Shown: positions 32,221-45,360, counted from the stretch's first letter. The stretch: DNA of 64,000 bases from Leucophora obtusa (GCA_949987735.1 OX465297.1:93456815-93520814), one strand, 5' to 3'. Notes: generated from the sequence alone by a model not told the origin. Program-made: numbers and translations.

Positions 32221-33121
32221 TAGGGAATGCATCCCGGGTTTTCCCGTCCCGGGATTCCCGGGAAATTAAGCAAATTTCAACTCCCGCATTCCCGGGAATT
32301 TGGACCGGTAATCCCGGGATTTCAAAAAATGAAGTTTAAAATAATAAAGTTAATTATTTAAAATTTTCTTATGAAAAATTTTCCAACCTTTTGAAAATAG
32401 TAAACATTTTACATTAGGCTTATTCGATTACTTACTACAATTTGCTACTTTTACCACAACTGGAAAAATTCAAAAAGTAACCAAAACAACGATTGAGTAT
32501 AAGTAGTAAGATTTTCGAGTAAACGAACACACTGATTAGTTTTAAAGCCACTCAAATAGTGTTTGTATAAACAATTTTGAATCGCACTTATTCTGTACGG
32601 AAATAAAGACAAATTTGTCCATTGATTTTTAATAATTTTCAAGAAAGTTAAAATTTGTTCCCATAATTTTTAAAAATTTTATCAATTTTCTAAAATTATT
32701 TTGTTGTAAAATGAATTGAAAATTCTATTTGGAATTTGTAATATTTGATCTTAAACCGAACAAAAATAACACTCATTATTTTCTATATTAATTTTTTATT
32801 TATTTATTTATTTTTTTTTTGAGGAACAAATTTTTTATTATAAATATTAGGTTCAATTTATTAAATTTTTAAAAATATGTAATTAGACTTATATAATTTC
32901 TAATATAAAATTAATTCTTTCCCACTATGAAAATTCCAAAAAAAAACCACCTGAAATTTTTCACGATCATGAAAATTTGAGGTCTTTAAGTCATTTTATT
33001 TATAAAAATTTTTCAATTATTATAAAAAATTTCTAATTTATTTCCCTTGCGGGATCCCGGGATCAAGATAAATTTCCCGCTTTTCCGGGAAATCCAAAAG
33101 TGCGGGATTTTGCATTCCCTA
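32221..33121. mobile_element. Non-autonomous hAT element with CCCGGG arrays, second member
   Basis: Ends TAGGGAATGCATCCCGGG and GGGATTTTGCATTCCCTA are flanked by an exact 8-bp duplication GTCATGTC (32213-32220, 33122-33129). Both termini carry CCCGGGATTCCCGGG-type arrays; the interior is AT-rich without coding capacity. Confidence 0.95.
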
Positions 33122-33129
33122 GTCATGTC

Positions 33130-34740
33130 GTATCTCAAATGAAAGATTAAAGTCTTCACTTTTATTTTGGACCCCAACGAAAAGGCATTTTAGATACCTT
33201 TTATTTGGTGTACATTTTGTCCTAATCGGATAAATATCTCCGGAATTATTCAAATTTAGATTTTCAACTTTAAAGCCCCGCCCAACCTAAAGAAGGCGTT
33301 TCCGACAAAGAAAATTTATATTTTTGAAATCAGCTCAAAAGGCACTATACTGGAAAAAAAAATAAAAAAATCGGGGCTATGCTTCTAAATTGCACTTGTT
33401 CCAAAATATTTTGGTTAAAGTTGAGTTTAGTGGCACAGCTCCGATCAGGTCAAAATTTTTACCACAGGTAAAACTTTTTATTGGGATTCCACAACAACCT
33501 TTTTTTTTTTGTCGGCTGGACCTATCTCGGGAGTTATTTTTCTAGTTCGAAGGTGGACTTGCTTATAACTCCATTATTTGCACAGTACGCATACCATTGG
33601 AAAGGTATTTAAAATATCTTTCATATGGCATTAAAAATTTTTAAATTAATTAACCCATTGCGGCCCAGTTAAAATTTTTTTTTAATTTTTAGAAGGTTAA
33701 TTTTAACAAAAAAAGGGGTTAAGATTGCGTATATAACAATATAATTTGTACATATTAATTAATTGTCAAGACTTACACCTTTCATTCAAGACATAGCTCG
33801 ACCTCTTAACCCATCAAACAACAAAGTTATTGGGGCTCAAAGTTTTATTTTTTTTATATTAACTCAAAAAAATTCATATCAAATATAGAGTTATAGAAAT
33901 ATCTTTCACTAGGACCAAAAATAAGACCGATTAGTTAACCCATTGAGAAAAAATAAACTTTTCAAGAGACTTTTTCATGGCGGCCCTATGCTCCTTGCAG
34001 GAGTAAAAGGAACAAATATATATATTTTCATGGTGAGACTTTAGAATTTCGCAAAAAAATAGCCATATTTGGAAAGAAAAAAAAAACTCGCGATTGTTAT
34101 TTTTTCTCAATGGGTTAACTAATCGGTCTTATTTTTGGTCCTAGTGACCTTTTTTTTGTTTCCTTCCAAAAATGCCTATTTGTTTAATAGGCATTTTTGG
34201 AAAATAAAACTATTACTTTTATAATAAAAGAAAAAACACAAAATTATTTTCCTATTTAACTACTTTTTTTTCTTTCAATTTTTATTTAACAAAAAAAAAT
34301 TAACTTTAACCCCTTACAACTTTGCCCATATAAGGGTTAAAAGCAAAAGTTGTACCTCAAATTAAACCCTGTAATTTTACACACAATCTTGTGTAAACAA
34401 ATCATACCATTTGTGATATTCAAAGGATTTTCTCGAAAAACTCGCTCTAAAAATTCAAAAAAACGGAACCGGTTCGTAATGGGTAAATAAATATTAATAG
34501 TTTTTACGGCATATTAAAGCCATTTCATTTACCTTTCCAATGGTGCTCATATTGTCCAAATCTGATAATAAATAGCGAAGATATGGGCAAATCCATGTTT
34601 GAACTTTGACCCCAAATAACACCCAAAATAGGGGTCTCCGACAAAAAAATTTTGTTTTTCCTATTCAGCCCAGAAAGTACTATCTGGAGAAAAAAAAAAT
34701 CAAAAAAATCGGAGCTGTGCCCCTAAACTCAACTTGATAC
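33130..34740. repeat. Old dispersed repeat with internal duplications
   Basis: Segments at about 33240-33400 and 34560-34740 are related (TCCGACAAAGAAAAT, CTGGAAAAAAAAATA, AATCGGGGCTATGC). TAACCCATTGAGAAAAAATA (33930) returns inverted at 34100. Parts of 33880-34380 recur at 47080-47515. No coding frame was found. It shares CCCATATAAGGGT with the satellite at 1-856. Confidence 0.6.
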
Positions 34741-34903
34741 ATCTATGCTAGATTATCGTTGCTAACAGCACGCACGCCTTTTTTCAAGTTTTCTTATGCA
34801 AGGGAATGTCAAAACTTTTGACAACATGGGAGAACACAAAAAAAAAGAAGAAAACCGTGTGTGTGCGTAACTTTTTTTGCGTGTGTGTTTAGTGAATCTG
34901 TGG

Positions 34904-34991
34904 TATAAATTTAGAAATATATTTATTTGTTCTAATCAACTACAAGTGCAGTGTTATTCTAATTTTCAATTAAACCAATGAAAAGGTAAGT
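34904..34991 (+). promoter_or_regulatory. Possible gene start: TATA box, short 5' UTR, ATG and splice donor
   Basis: TATAAATT at 34904 is followed by AATCAACTACAAGTGCAGTG, an ATG at 34978 in an AAACCAATGA context, and AG|GTAAGTTC at 34984-34991, a textbook donor. It would give a tiny first coding exon (ATG AAA AG). The region is not obviously repeat. No second exon was identified, so this could be chance. Confidence 0.2.
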
Positions 34992-35565
34992 TCAATAATA
35001 AAAAGGTATATAGAAAGTTACCGTAGTATTTAATCAGAAAAGAAAAAATGAAATCAAAAACAAACATACAAACTTTGAAAAACGTATAAAAGCCAAGTAG
35101 TGTTGATGTGTTGGTTGTTTGTGTATGGTTTGTGTAAAAAAAGGCGCACAATAATTGATTTTTTCGTCTAAAATATGTAAATTATTTGTTAAATGTTGAT
35201 ATTGCTAATAATGAAAAGTGTAAAATGTTATGATTGCGTTTTATTAGCACTTTGTTTTATTTTATATTTGCTAATTTAATCGTTTTCATTGATAAGACGA
35301 TGTGAAACATTTAACGTGAAATCAAAGAGAAAAAGTTTATTAAGAGAGTGTTTAGAATTTTACAGTGTAGAGTTGTAAATTTTGGATAATTTTAAATACT
35401 CGAATACTCCATTCATTTTCAACTGAGTATGAGTATTCGATGTTAAAACTCGGTTTTTCATACAACTTCGTATTTGAAAAACGAGTTCACCTAGATTTGT
35501 ATTTGCATAGGATATTTTCTGCGCCGGTGATTGGTATGATATTTTTACACAAAATTGTATGTAAA
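34992..35565. other. AT-rich stretch with a worn hAT MITE end
   Basis: Near 35370 TAGAGTTGTAAATTTTGG and GAGTATTCGATG resemble one end of the TAGAGTTGTAAAA family. Nothing else is recognised. Confidence 0.4.
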
Positions 35566-35582
35566 GCGGGGAATATACTAAG

Positions 35583-38500
35583 CAGAGCTTTGAAGAATTA
35601 ATTCCTTTTTGAATGAATTCACTACCAATCGAATTCAATTTTCTCTAGAATTGAATGAATTCCTTTTCTTAAGTAATTCACTGAATTCGTTCAACTGAAT
35701 GCGTTCATCAAACAACAAATTCAAAGAATTAATTCAATTGCAATAGTTCTTTCCCAGCAAAATCTTTCATTACCAAATAAGTGGTTATATAATAGAAATT
35801 CATAGCTCCACACAACTTATTTTTTGGCGTCTAAACTCATTATTTTTGTTTGGCGTGGTCGTTTTTATAAGTAGTCACGCTTACCTGCTCGCTTACGAAA
35901 AAGTGAGAAATAAGTAGTTACGAGATTTTGAATAATAAGTGCTTACACACATGCTTACAAAAAGTTGAATTATAAGTGGTTATCCGATTGCTTACTTGAT
36001 TCTTAAAAATAAAGAGTTAAGCAAATACCCAGCAAAATATTGGTAATCACATCTCATTACTATCTGCATTACCAAAAATGATATCTCATTACCTTTTGCA
36101 TTATTTTATAATATAAAATAATGACTTCCTAATAACGGCCTAATGTATTCATTGCTTTTAAATATAAAATAATGACTTACTCACAATAGTTTAAATAAGC
36201 ACTTTTTACAAAGTTAAATTTTATACATTTATATTTATTACCCAGCAAAATCTTTGATTACCAAATAAGTGGTTATATAATAGAAATTCATAGCTCCGCA
36301 CAACTTATTTTTTGGCATCTAAACTCATTATTTTTGTTTGGCGTGGTCGTTTTTATAAGTAGTCACGCTTACCTGCTCGCTTACGAAAAAATGAGAAGTA
36401 AGTAGTTATGAGATTCTGAATAATAAGTGGTTACAAACATGCTTACAAAAAGTTGAATTATAAGTGGTTATCCGACTCCTTACTTGATTCGTAAAAATAA
36501 GGAGTTACTCAAATACTATTAGCTTCAGGAAATAGATTCAGAGAAATTAAAGTTTTTGCTAGAGTGTAATTTTAGAACTCCCCAGCAAACAAAGATGATC
36601 ATTAATGACTCAGAAATGAGCTCCAAAAACATAAACATTTTTCCACTTTTTCCTATGAAAGTGGTCCGTCAAAAAGAGTCCCCTGTGTACTCAGAAATGA
36701 CTCAGAAAAAGAACGTATAAAATCGAAAATTTCTTCATAAATTTAAATAATTTTGGAATCTTCTTTGAGTCCGAAAAATGAACCCTCGTTTTGAGACAGC
36801 TTATTAGATTGTAGAGACAACTTTTTGGATTGTTTTCAGAGGGTTCATTTTTTCTACCAAAAAAAGAATGTTTTCAAAAAAACAATAATCATTTCTATGA
36901 GCCATTTAAAAATCTTATTTATGAGCGCTCCGAATTTGCTGGCTGGGTCGTCATAAAAATTTTAACACAAAACATATTTACATGTAATAAATATAAATGT
37001 ATAAAATTTAACTTTGTAAAAAGTTCTTATTTAAACTATTGCGAGTAAGTCATTATTTTATATTTAAAAGCAATGACTTCAATAGGCCGTTATTAGGAAG
37101 TCATTATTTTATATTACAAAATAATGCAAAAGGTAATGATATATCATTATTGGTAATGCAGACAGCAATGAGGTGTCATTAACAATATTTTGCTGGGTAC
37201 TTGTAAATATGTTTTGTGTTAAAATTTTTATGACGAGTCCTAAAACTACACACTAGAGAAAACTTAAATTTTTCTGAATGTATTTCCTTAAGCTAATACT
37301 ATTTGCTTAACTCCTTATTTTTAAGAATCAAGTAAGCAATCGGATAACCACTTATAATTCAACTTTTTGTAAGCATGAGTGTAACCACTTATTATTCAAA
37401 ATCTCATAACTACTTATTTCTCATTTTTTCGTTAGCGAGCCGGTAAGCGTGACTACTTATAAAAACGACCACGCCAAACAAAAATAATGAGTTTAGACGC
37501 CAAAAAATAAGTTGTGCGGAGCTATGAATTTCTATTATATAACCACTTATTTGGTAATGAAAGATTTTGCTGGGTACTATTAGCTTAAGGAAATACATTC
37601 AGAAAAATTTAAGTTTTCTCTAGTGTGTAATTTTAGGACTCGTCATAAAAATTTAAACATAAAACATATTTACATATACCCAGCAAAATATTGGTAATGA
37701 CACCTCATTACTATCAGCATTACCAAAAATGATATATCATTACCTTCTGCATTATTTTATAATATAAAATAATGACTTCCTAATAACGGCATATTGTATT
37801 CATTGTTTCTAAATATAAAATAATGACTTACTCGTAATATTTTAAATAAATACTTTTTACACAGTTAAATTTTATACATTTTTATTTATTATATGTAAAT
37901 ATGTTTTATGTTTAAATTTTTATGACGAGTCCTAAAATTACACATTAGAAAAAACTTAAATTTTTCTGAATGTATTTTCTTAAGCTAATAGTATTTGCTT
38001 AACTCCTTATTTTTAAGAATCAAGTAAGCAATCGGATAACCACTTATAATTCAACTTTTTGTAAGCATGTGTGTAACCACTTATTATTCAAAATCTCATA
38101 ACTACTTATTTCTCATTTTTTCGTAAGCGAGCGGGTAAGCGTGACTACTTATAAAAACGACCACGCCAAACAAAAATAATGAGCTTAGACGCCAAAAAAT
38201 AAGTTGTGCGGAGCTATGAATTTCTATTATATAACCACTTATTTGGTAATGAAAGATTTTGCTGGGTAATAAATAAAAATGTATAAAATTCAACTGTGTA
38301 AAAAGTACTTATTTAAACTATGACGAGTAAGTCATTATTTTATATTTAGAAACAATGAATACAATAGGCCTTTATTAGGAAGTCATTATTTTATATTATA
38401 AAATAATGCAAAAGGTAATGATATATCATTTTTGGTAATGCAGATAGTAATGAGGTGTCATTACCAATATTTTGCTGGGTTTTATTAAATCAAATGAATT

Positions 38501-39153
38501 AATTCACCGGTGAACGCGTTCAATTTTATAAATCGAACAGAAAAAAGTAAATTAATTCCTTACTGAATTAATTCACTACTGAATTCGTTCAATTTCATTT
38601 TCGTTCAGTGAATTAAAAAAAAATAAAATTACGTTCAGTGAATTAAAAAAAAAAATAATAAGTTCACTGAATTGAAAAAAAAAATAAAATAAGTTCACTG
38701 AATTGAAAAAAAAAAAAATAAGTTCATTGAATTCAAAGCCTGTTTTCTGCCGTTCAGTAGAAGAAAACAATAATTTACAAATAAAATTTCTAAATAAGCA
38801 ATTTTACAGCGTGTGCTAACTTATTTTTTTTTTTTTAATTCACTGAACGTAATTTTATTTTTTTTTAATTCACTGAACGAAAATGAAATTGAACGAATTC
38901 AGTAGTGAATTAATTCAGTAAGGAATTAATTCATTTTTTTTCCGTTCGATTTATAAAATTGAACGTGTTCACCAGTGAATTCATTTGATTTAATAAAAAG
39001 AACTATTGCAATTGAATTAATTCGTAACAAAATAAATCGAACGAAAGCAAATATGAATTAATTCCATTCAATATATGCTTACTGAATTAATTCATCGAAT
39101 TTTTAATTCAGAATTGAGAAATTGAATTAAGGAATTAATTCTTCAAAACTCTG
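35583..39153. mobile_element. Foldback-type hAT element with GAATTAATTC arrays
   Basis: Ends CAGAGCTTTGAAGAATTAAT and ATTAATTCTTCAAAACTCTG are flanked by an exact 8-bp duplication ATACTAAG (35575-35582, 39154-39161). The element is one long imperfect inverted repeat built of GAATTAATTC and GTTCAGTGAATTAA motifs. Its left arm is interrupted at 35754-38482 by a cluster of CCCAGCAAAAT elements; without them it is about 0.85 kb. No transposase. Confidence 0.92.
35754..38482. mobile_element. Cluster of nested CCCAGCAAAAT elements
   Basis: Two kinds of terminus recur in both orientations: CCCAGCAAAATCTTTCATTA with TAAGTGGTTATATAATAG inside, and CCCAGCAAAATATTGGTAAT with CTCATTACTATCTGCATTA inside. 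They appear at about 35754, 36028, 36241, 37197, 37573, 37680, 38268 and 38482, often next to TA. The pattern fits one element with two different ends that inserted into copies of itself. Small open frames inside are repeat by-products. Confidence 0.75.
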
Positions 39154-39265
39154 ATACTAAGGAACATTCGTGAAAAAATTCCCATTTTTTATGAATGTTG
39201 ATTTGTATATGTTAATGTTTATGTTTACATTCGTGCAATACGTGTTTACCTAGTGTCTTCAAATC

Positions 39266-39665
39266 AGGGTTCGTATTTGCACGCACATGTGCGCACATTT
39301 TCACACATCTTGCACTTGCACATGTGCATGTGCAAATTTGTGTTTATACTTCGCACATTCACATGTGCATGTGCAAATTTTTGTTTATACTTCGCACATG
39401 CACATGTGCATGTGCGCATTTGACTTTATACTTTGCACTTGCACATGTGCATGTGCGAAAATATTTTGCACTTCGCACATCAAGATGTGCAAGTGCAAAT
39501 ACTATTCGCACATGCACATCAAAATGTGCATGTGCGAATGCTATCCGCACATGCACATCTCCATGTGCGATGTGCGAATACAAATTCGCACATGCACATG
39601 TGCAAGTGCAGACTGGTACTTGCACATTACACATCAACATGTGTATGTGCAAAATGTGCACACAT
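39266..39665. repeat. GCACATGTGCATGTGC block, left arm
   Basis: About 400 bp made almost only of GCACATGTGCATGTGC, CTTCGCACAT and related words. The core CACATGTG is a palindrome and an E-box. It pairs with 46566-46866. The Cys/His-rich open frames on both strands are artefacts of this repeat. Confidence 0.93.
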
Positions 39666-40895
39666 GTAAAAAATCGCTGAAATTGATAAAAGTTTCAATA
39701 TCAGAAAAAAAAACGCCGAAACAAGAAAAAAAATCGCAAAAATTTTTAAAAATCGTCAAAATTGAAAAAAAAAAACACCAAAAATCGCCAAAAATTTGAA
39801 AAATTGCCAAAAATGAAAAATTTTGAAAAAATCGTCAATATTTAAAAAAATTGCCCCAAATTAAAAAAAATCGTAAAAAATTTCAAAAAGTCGTCAAAAA
39901 TTGGAAAAAATCGAAAAATTTGAAAAATTTTAAAAATTGAAAAATTTTGTAAAAATTGAAAAATTTTGTAAAAATTTGAAAATCAATATTTGAAAGAATT
40001 GCCCAAAATTAAAAAAAATCGTCAGAAATTATACAAAATTGCAAAATATCGTAAAAATTTTGAAAAAATCGACAAAATTTGAAAAAAGTCGTCAAAATTT
40101 GGAAAAAATCGAAAAATTTGAAAAATTTAAAAATTTTTTTAAAAATTTAAAAATTTTGTAAAAATTGAAAAATTTTATAAAAATTTTGAAAAAATCGTCA
40201 TAACTTGAAAAAACCGTCATAACTTGAAAAAATCGTCAATATTTGAAAGAATTGTCCAAAATTAAAAAAAATTGTCAGAAATTATAAAAAATTGCAAAAT
40301 ATCGTAAAAATTTTGAAAAAATCGACAAAATTTGAAAAAATCGTCAATATTTGAAAAAATTGGCCAAATAGTCAAAATGTAAAAAAAATTGTCAAAAATT
40401 AGACAAAAATGCGAAATATCGTAAAAATTTTAAAAAATTGTCAATATTAAAAAAATTACTAAAATCGACAAAATTTCAAAAAGTCTTCAAAAATTGGAAA
40501 AAATCGGAAAATTTTGAAAAATTGCCAAAATGGAAAAATTTTGAAAAAATTTTGAAAAAATCGTCATAACTGAAAAAATCGTCAATATTTGAAAATATTG
40601 CCCAAATAGTCAAAATTTAATAAAAAAATCTTCAAAAATTAGACAAAATCGCCAAAATTGCGAAATATCTTAAAAATTTTGAAAAAATTGTCAATATTTG
40701 AAAAAATTACCAAAATCGTCAAAATTTCAAAAAGTCGTCAAAAATTGGAAAAAGTCGGAAAATTTAAAAAAATTGCCAAAATTGAAAAATTTTTAAAAAA
40801 TATCAAAATTTCAAAAAGTCGCCAAAAATTGGAAAAAAATTGCAAAATGCCAGAATTGAAAAAGTCTTAAAAATTTGTGAAAATCGACAAAAATT
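39666..40895. repeat. AT-rich degenerate repeat, left arm
   Basis: Units of about 15-25 bp, such as AAAATCGTCAAAATTTGAAA and AAAATTGCCAAAATTG, repeat for 1.2 kb. The strand bias is extreme (A-rich here, T-rich in the right arm at 45361-46565), as expected for paired arms. Confidence 0.88.
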
Positions 40896-42072
40896 GTTTC
40901 TCGAATATTTTTCCTTGTTCCAAAACCGTTGTCCGTTTTCATCTAACTCATTTAGTTTTCGAGATACGGGAGATATTGCAAATAAAAGCCCTTTTATGTC
41001 TACGAGGCTTAGTTTTCGAGAAAAACGCGATTTTAAAATCTAGCAATACAAGTCAAAATCTAGTTTCGCTATCGGGGTACTGGTGGTGAGTTTTGAACTT
41101 TGGTGCAGTCACTTTTCCTCTACCTCTTCTAGTTTTCGAGATATGGACGATTTAAATTTTATATAAGCGATTTTCGCACTTATTTTTCCACATATGACTC
41201 ACTATGACTTCCGTGTTCCAAAACCGTTGTCCGTTTTCATCTAACTCATTAAGTTTTCGAGATACGGGAGATATTCCAAACAAAAGCCCTTTTCTCTCTA
41301 CGACGCTTAGTTTTCGAGAAAAACGCGATTTTAAAATCTAGCAATGCAAGTCAAAATCTAGTTCCGCTATGGGGGTATTGGTGGCGAGTGTTGAACTTTG
41401 GTGCACTCAGTTTTCCTCTAGCTCTTCTAGTTTTCGAGATATGGACGATTTAAATTTTATATAAGCGATTTTCGCACTTATTTTTCCACATATGACTCAC
41501 TATGACTTCCGTGTTCCAAAACCGTTGTCCGTTTTCATCTAACTCTTTTAGTTTTCGAGATACGGGAGATATTCCAAATAAAAGCCATTTTCTCTCTACG
41601 ACACTTAGTTTTCGAGAAAAACGCGATTTTAAAATCTAGCAATACAAGTCAAAATCTAGTTCCGCTATCGGGGTATTGGTGGCGAGTTTTGAACTTTGGT
41701 GCACTCAGTTTTCCTCTAGCTCTTCTAGTTTTCGAGATATGGACGATTTAAATTTTATATAAGCGATTTTCGCACTTATTTTTCCACATATGACTCACTA
41801 TGACTTCCGTATTCCAAAACCGTTGTCCGTTTTCATCTAACTCATTTAGTTTTCGAGATACGGGAGATATTCCAAATAAAAGCCCTTTTCTCTCTACGAC
41901 GCTTAGTTTTCGAGAAAAACGCGATTTTAAAATCTAGCAATACAAGTCAAAATCTAGTTTCGCTATCGGGGTATTGGTGGTGAGTTTTGAACTTTGGTGC
42001 AGTCAGTTTTCCTCTAGCTCTTCTAGTTTTCGAGATATGGACGATTTAAATTTTATTTAAGCGATTTTCGCA
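40896..42072 (+). repeat. 298-bp satellite, left arm, four units
   Basis: Units aligned on CCGTTGTCCGTTTTCATCTA occur at about 40926, 41224, 41525 and 41819. Each unit itself repeats a TAGTTTTCGAGATA word several times with different tails (ACGGGAGATATT, AAAAACGCGATTTT, TGGACGATTT). The last unit ends at the arm junction. Confidence 0.93.
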
Positions 42073-42091
42073 TCATCTGTGGAAAAATAAG
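42073..42091. other. Turnaround of the giant inverted repeat
   Basis: GCGATTTTCGCA on the left and TGCGAAAATCGC on the right flank a spacer of 19 bases, TCATCTGTGGAAAAATAAG. From here outward the satellite runs in opposite directions. Confidence 0.9.
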
Positions 42092-45000
42092 TGCGAAAAT
42101 CGCTTAAATAAAATTTAAATCGTCCATATCTCGCAAACTAGAAGAGGTAGGGGAAAACTGACTGCACCAAAGTTCAAAACTCGCCACCAGTACCCCGATA
42201 GCGGAACTAGATTTTGACTTGTATTGCTAGATTTTAAAATCGCGTTTTTCTCGAAAACTAAGCGTCGTAGAGAGAAAAGGGCTTTTATTTGGAATATCTC
42301 CCGTATCTCGAAAACTAAATGAGTTAGATGAAAACGGACAACGGTTTTGGAATACGGAAGTCATAGTGAGTCATATGTGGAAAAATAAGTGCGAAAATCG
42401 CTTATATAAAATTTAAATCGTCCATATCTCGAAAACTAGAAGAGCTAGAGGAAAACTGAGTGCACCAAAGTTCAAAACTCGCCACCAATACCCCGATAGC
42501 GGAACTAGATTTTGACTTGTATTGCTAGATTTTAAAATCGCGTTTTTCTCGAAAACTAAGCGTCGTAGAGAGAAAAGGGCTTTTATTTGGAATATCTCCC
42601 GTATCTCGAAAACTAAAAGAGTTAGTTGAAAACGGACAACGGTTTTGGAACACGGAAGTCATAGTGAGTCATATGTGGAAAAATAAGTGCGAAAATCGCT
42701 TATATAAAATTTAAATCGTCCATATCTCGAAAACTAGAAGAGCTAGAGGAAAACTGAGTGCACCAAAGTTCAACACTCGCCACCAATACCCCCATAGCGG
42801 AACTAGATTTTGACTTGCATTGCTAGATTTTAAAATCGCGTTTTTCTCGAAAACTAAGCCTCGTAGAGAGAAAAGGGCTTTTATTTGGAATATCTCCCGT
42901 ATCTCGAAAACTAAATGAGTTAGATGAAAACGGACAACGGTTTTGGAATACGGAAGTCATAGTGAGTCATATGTGGAAAAATAAGTGCGAAAATCGCTTA
43001 TATAAAATTTAAATCGTCCATATCTCGAAAACTAGAAGAGCTAGAGGAAAACTGAGTGCACCAAAGTTCAAAACTCGCCACCAATACCCCGATAGCGGAA
43101 CTAGATTTTGACTTGTATTGCTAGATTTTAAAATCGCGTTTTTCTCGAAAACTAAGCGTCGTAGAGAGAAAAGGGCTTTTATTTGGAATATCTCCCGTAT
43201 CTCGAAAACTAAAAGAGTTAGATGAAAACGGACAACGGTTTTGGAACACGGAAGTCATAGTGAGTCATATGTGGAAAAATAAGTGCGAAAATCGCTTATA
43301 TAAAATTTAAATCGTCCATATCTCGAAAACTAGAAGAGCTAGAGGAAAACTGAGTGCACCAAAGTTCAACACTCGCCACCAATACCCCCATAGCGGAACT
43401 AGATTTTGACTTGCATTGCTAGATTTTAAAATCGCGTTTTTCTCGAAAACTAAGCGTCGTAGAGAGAAAAGGGCTTTTATTTGGAATATCTCCCGTATCT
43501 CGAAAACTAAATGAGTTAGATGAAAACGGACAACGGTTTTGGAACACGGAAGTCATAGTGAGTCATCTGTGAAAAAATAAGTGCGAAAATCGCTTATATA
43601 AAATTTAAATCGTCCATATCTCGAAAACTAGAAGAGCTAGAGGAAAACTGAGTGCACCAAAGTTCAAAACTCGCCACCAATACCCCGATAGCGAAACTAG
43701 ATTTTGACTTGTATTGCTAGATTTTAAAATCGCGTTTTTCTCGAAAACTAAGCGTCGTAGAGAGAAAAGGGCTTTTATTTGGAATATCTCCCGTATCTCG
43801 AAAACTAAAAGAGTTAGATGAAAACGGACAACGGTTTTGGAACACGGAAGTCATAGTGAGTCATCTGTGGAAAAATAAGTGCGAAAATCGCTTATATAAA
43901 ATTTAAATCGTCCATATCTCGAAAACTAGAAGAGCTAGAGGAAAACTGAGTGCACCAAAGTTCAACACTCGCCACCAATACCCCCATAGCGGAACTAGAT
44001 TTTGACTTGCATTGCTAGATTTTAAAATCGCGTTTTTCTCGAAAACTAAGCGTCGTAGAGAGAAAAGGGCTTTTATTTGGAATATCTCCCGTATCTCGAA
44101 AACTAAATGAGTTAGATGAAAACGGACAACGGTTTTGGAACACGGAAGTCATAGTGAGTCATCTGTGAAAAAATAAGTGCGAAAATCGCTTATATAAAAT
44201 TTAAATCGTCCATATCTCGAAAACTAGAAGAGCTAGAGGAAAACTGAGTGCACCAAAGTTCAACACCCGCCACCAATACCCCCATAGCGGAACTAGATTT
44301 TGACTTGCATTGCTAGATTTTAAAATCGCGTTTTTCTCGAAAACTAAGCGTCGTAGAGAGAAAAGGGCTTTTATTTGGAATATCTCCCGTATCTCGAAAA
44401 CTAAATGAGTTAGATGAAAACGGACAACGGTTTTGGAACACGGAAGTCATAGTGAGTCATCTGTGAAAAATAAGTGCGAAAATCGCTTATATAAAATTTA
44501 AATCGTCCATATCTCGAAAACTAGAAGAGCTAGAGGAAAACTGAGTGCACCAAAGTTCAACACCCGCCACCAATACCCCCATAGCGGAACTAGATTTTGA
44601 CTTGCATTGCTAGATTTTAAAATCGCGTTTTTCTCGAAAACTAAGCGTCGTAGAGAGAAAAGGGCTTTTATTTGGAATATCTCCCGTATCTCGAAAACTA
44701 AATGAGTTAGATGAAAACGGACAACGGTTTTGGAACACGGTAGTCATAGTGAGTCATCTGTGAAAAAATAAGTGCGAAAATCGCTTATATAAAATTTAAA
44801 TCGTCCATATCTCGAAAACTAGAAGAGCTAGAGGAAAACTGAGTGCACCAAAGTTCAAAACTCGCCACCAATACCCCGATAGCGAAACTAGATTTTGACT
44901 TGTATTGCTAGATTTTAAAATCGCGTTTTTCTCGAAAACTAAGCGTCGTAGAGAGAAAAGGGCTTTTATTTGGAATATCTCCCGTATCTCGAAAACTAAA

Positions 45001-45360
45001 AGAGTTAGATGAAAACGGACAACGGTTTTGGAACACGGAAGTCATAGTGAGTCATCTGTGAAAAAATAAGTGCGAAAATCGCTTATATAAAATTTAAATC
45101 GTCCATATCTCGAAAACTAGAAGAGCTAGAGGAAAACTGAGTGCACCAAAGTTCAAAACTCGCCACCAATACCCCGATAGCGGAACTAGATTTTGACTTG
45201 CATTGTTAGATTTTAAAATCGCGTTTTTCTCGAAAACTAAGCGTCGTAGAGAGAAAAGGGCTTTTATTTGGAATATCTCCCGTATCTCGAAAACTAAATG
45301 AGTTAGATGAAAACGGACTACGGTTTTGGAACAGGGAAGTCATTGCGAGTCATCTGTGAA
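42092..45360 (-). repeat. 298-bp satellite, right arm, eleven units with alternating variants
   Basis: Reverse units aligned on GATGAAAACGGACAACGG occur near 42327, 42625, 42922, 43222, 43520, 43815, 44115, 44413, 44712, 45010 and 45306. Two variants alternate from 42472 to 43960 (TTCAAAACTCGCCACCAATA with CCCCGATAG, and TTCAACACTCGCCACCAATA with CCCCCATAG), giving a dimer of about 597 bp; farther out several units of one type occur in a row. This is a higher-order structure shaped by unequal exchange. Confidence 0.93.

Noticed and set aside
39287..39799. Cys/His/Met-rich open frames (39287-39799, 39324-39680, 46530-47000 and others)
   Set aside because: They are translations of the GCACATGTGC repeat, open on both strands and in several frames, with no start context or domain.
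40896..45360. CRISPR-like regular repeat
   Set aside because: Units of 298 bp repeat in full with no unique spacers; this is a eukaryotic satellite.
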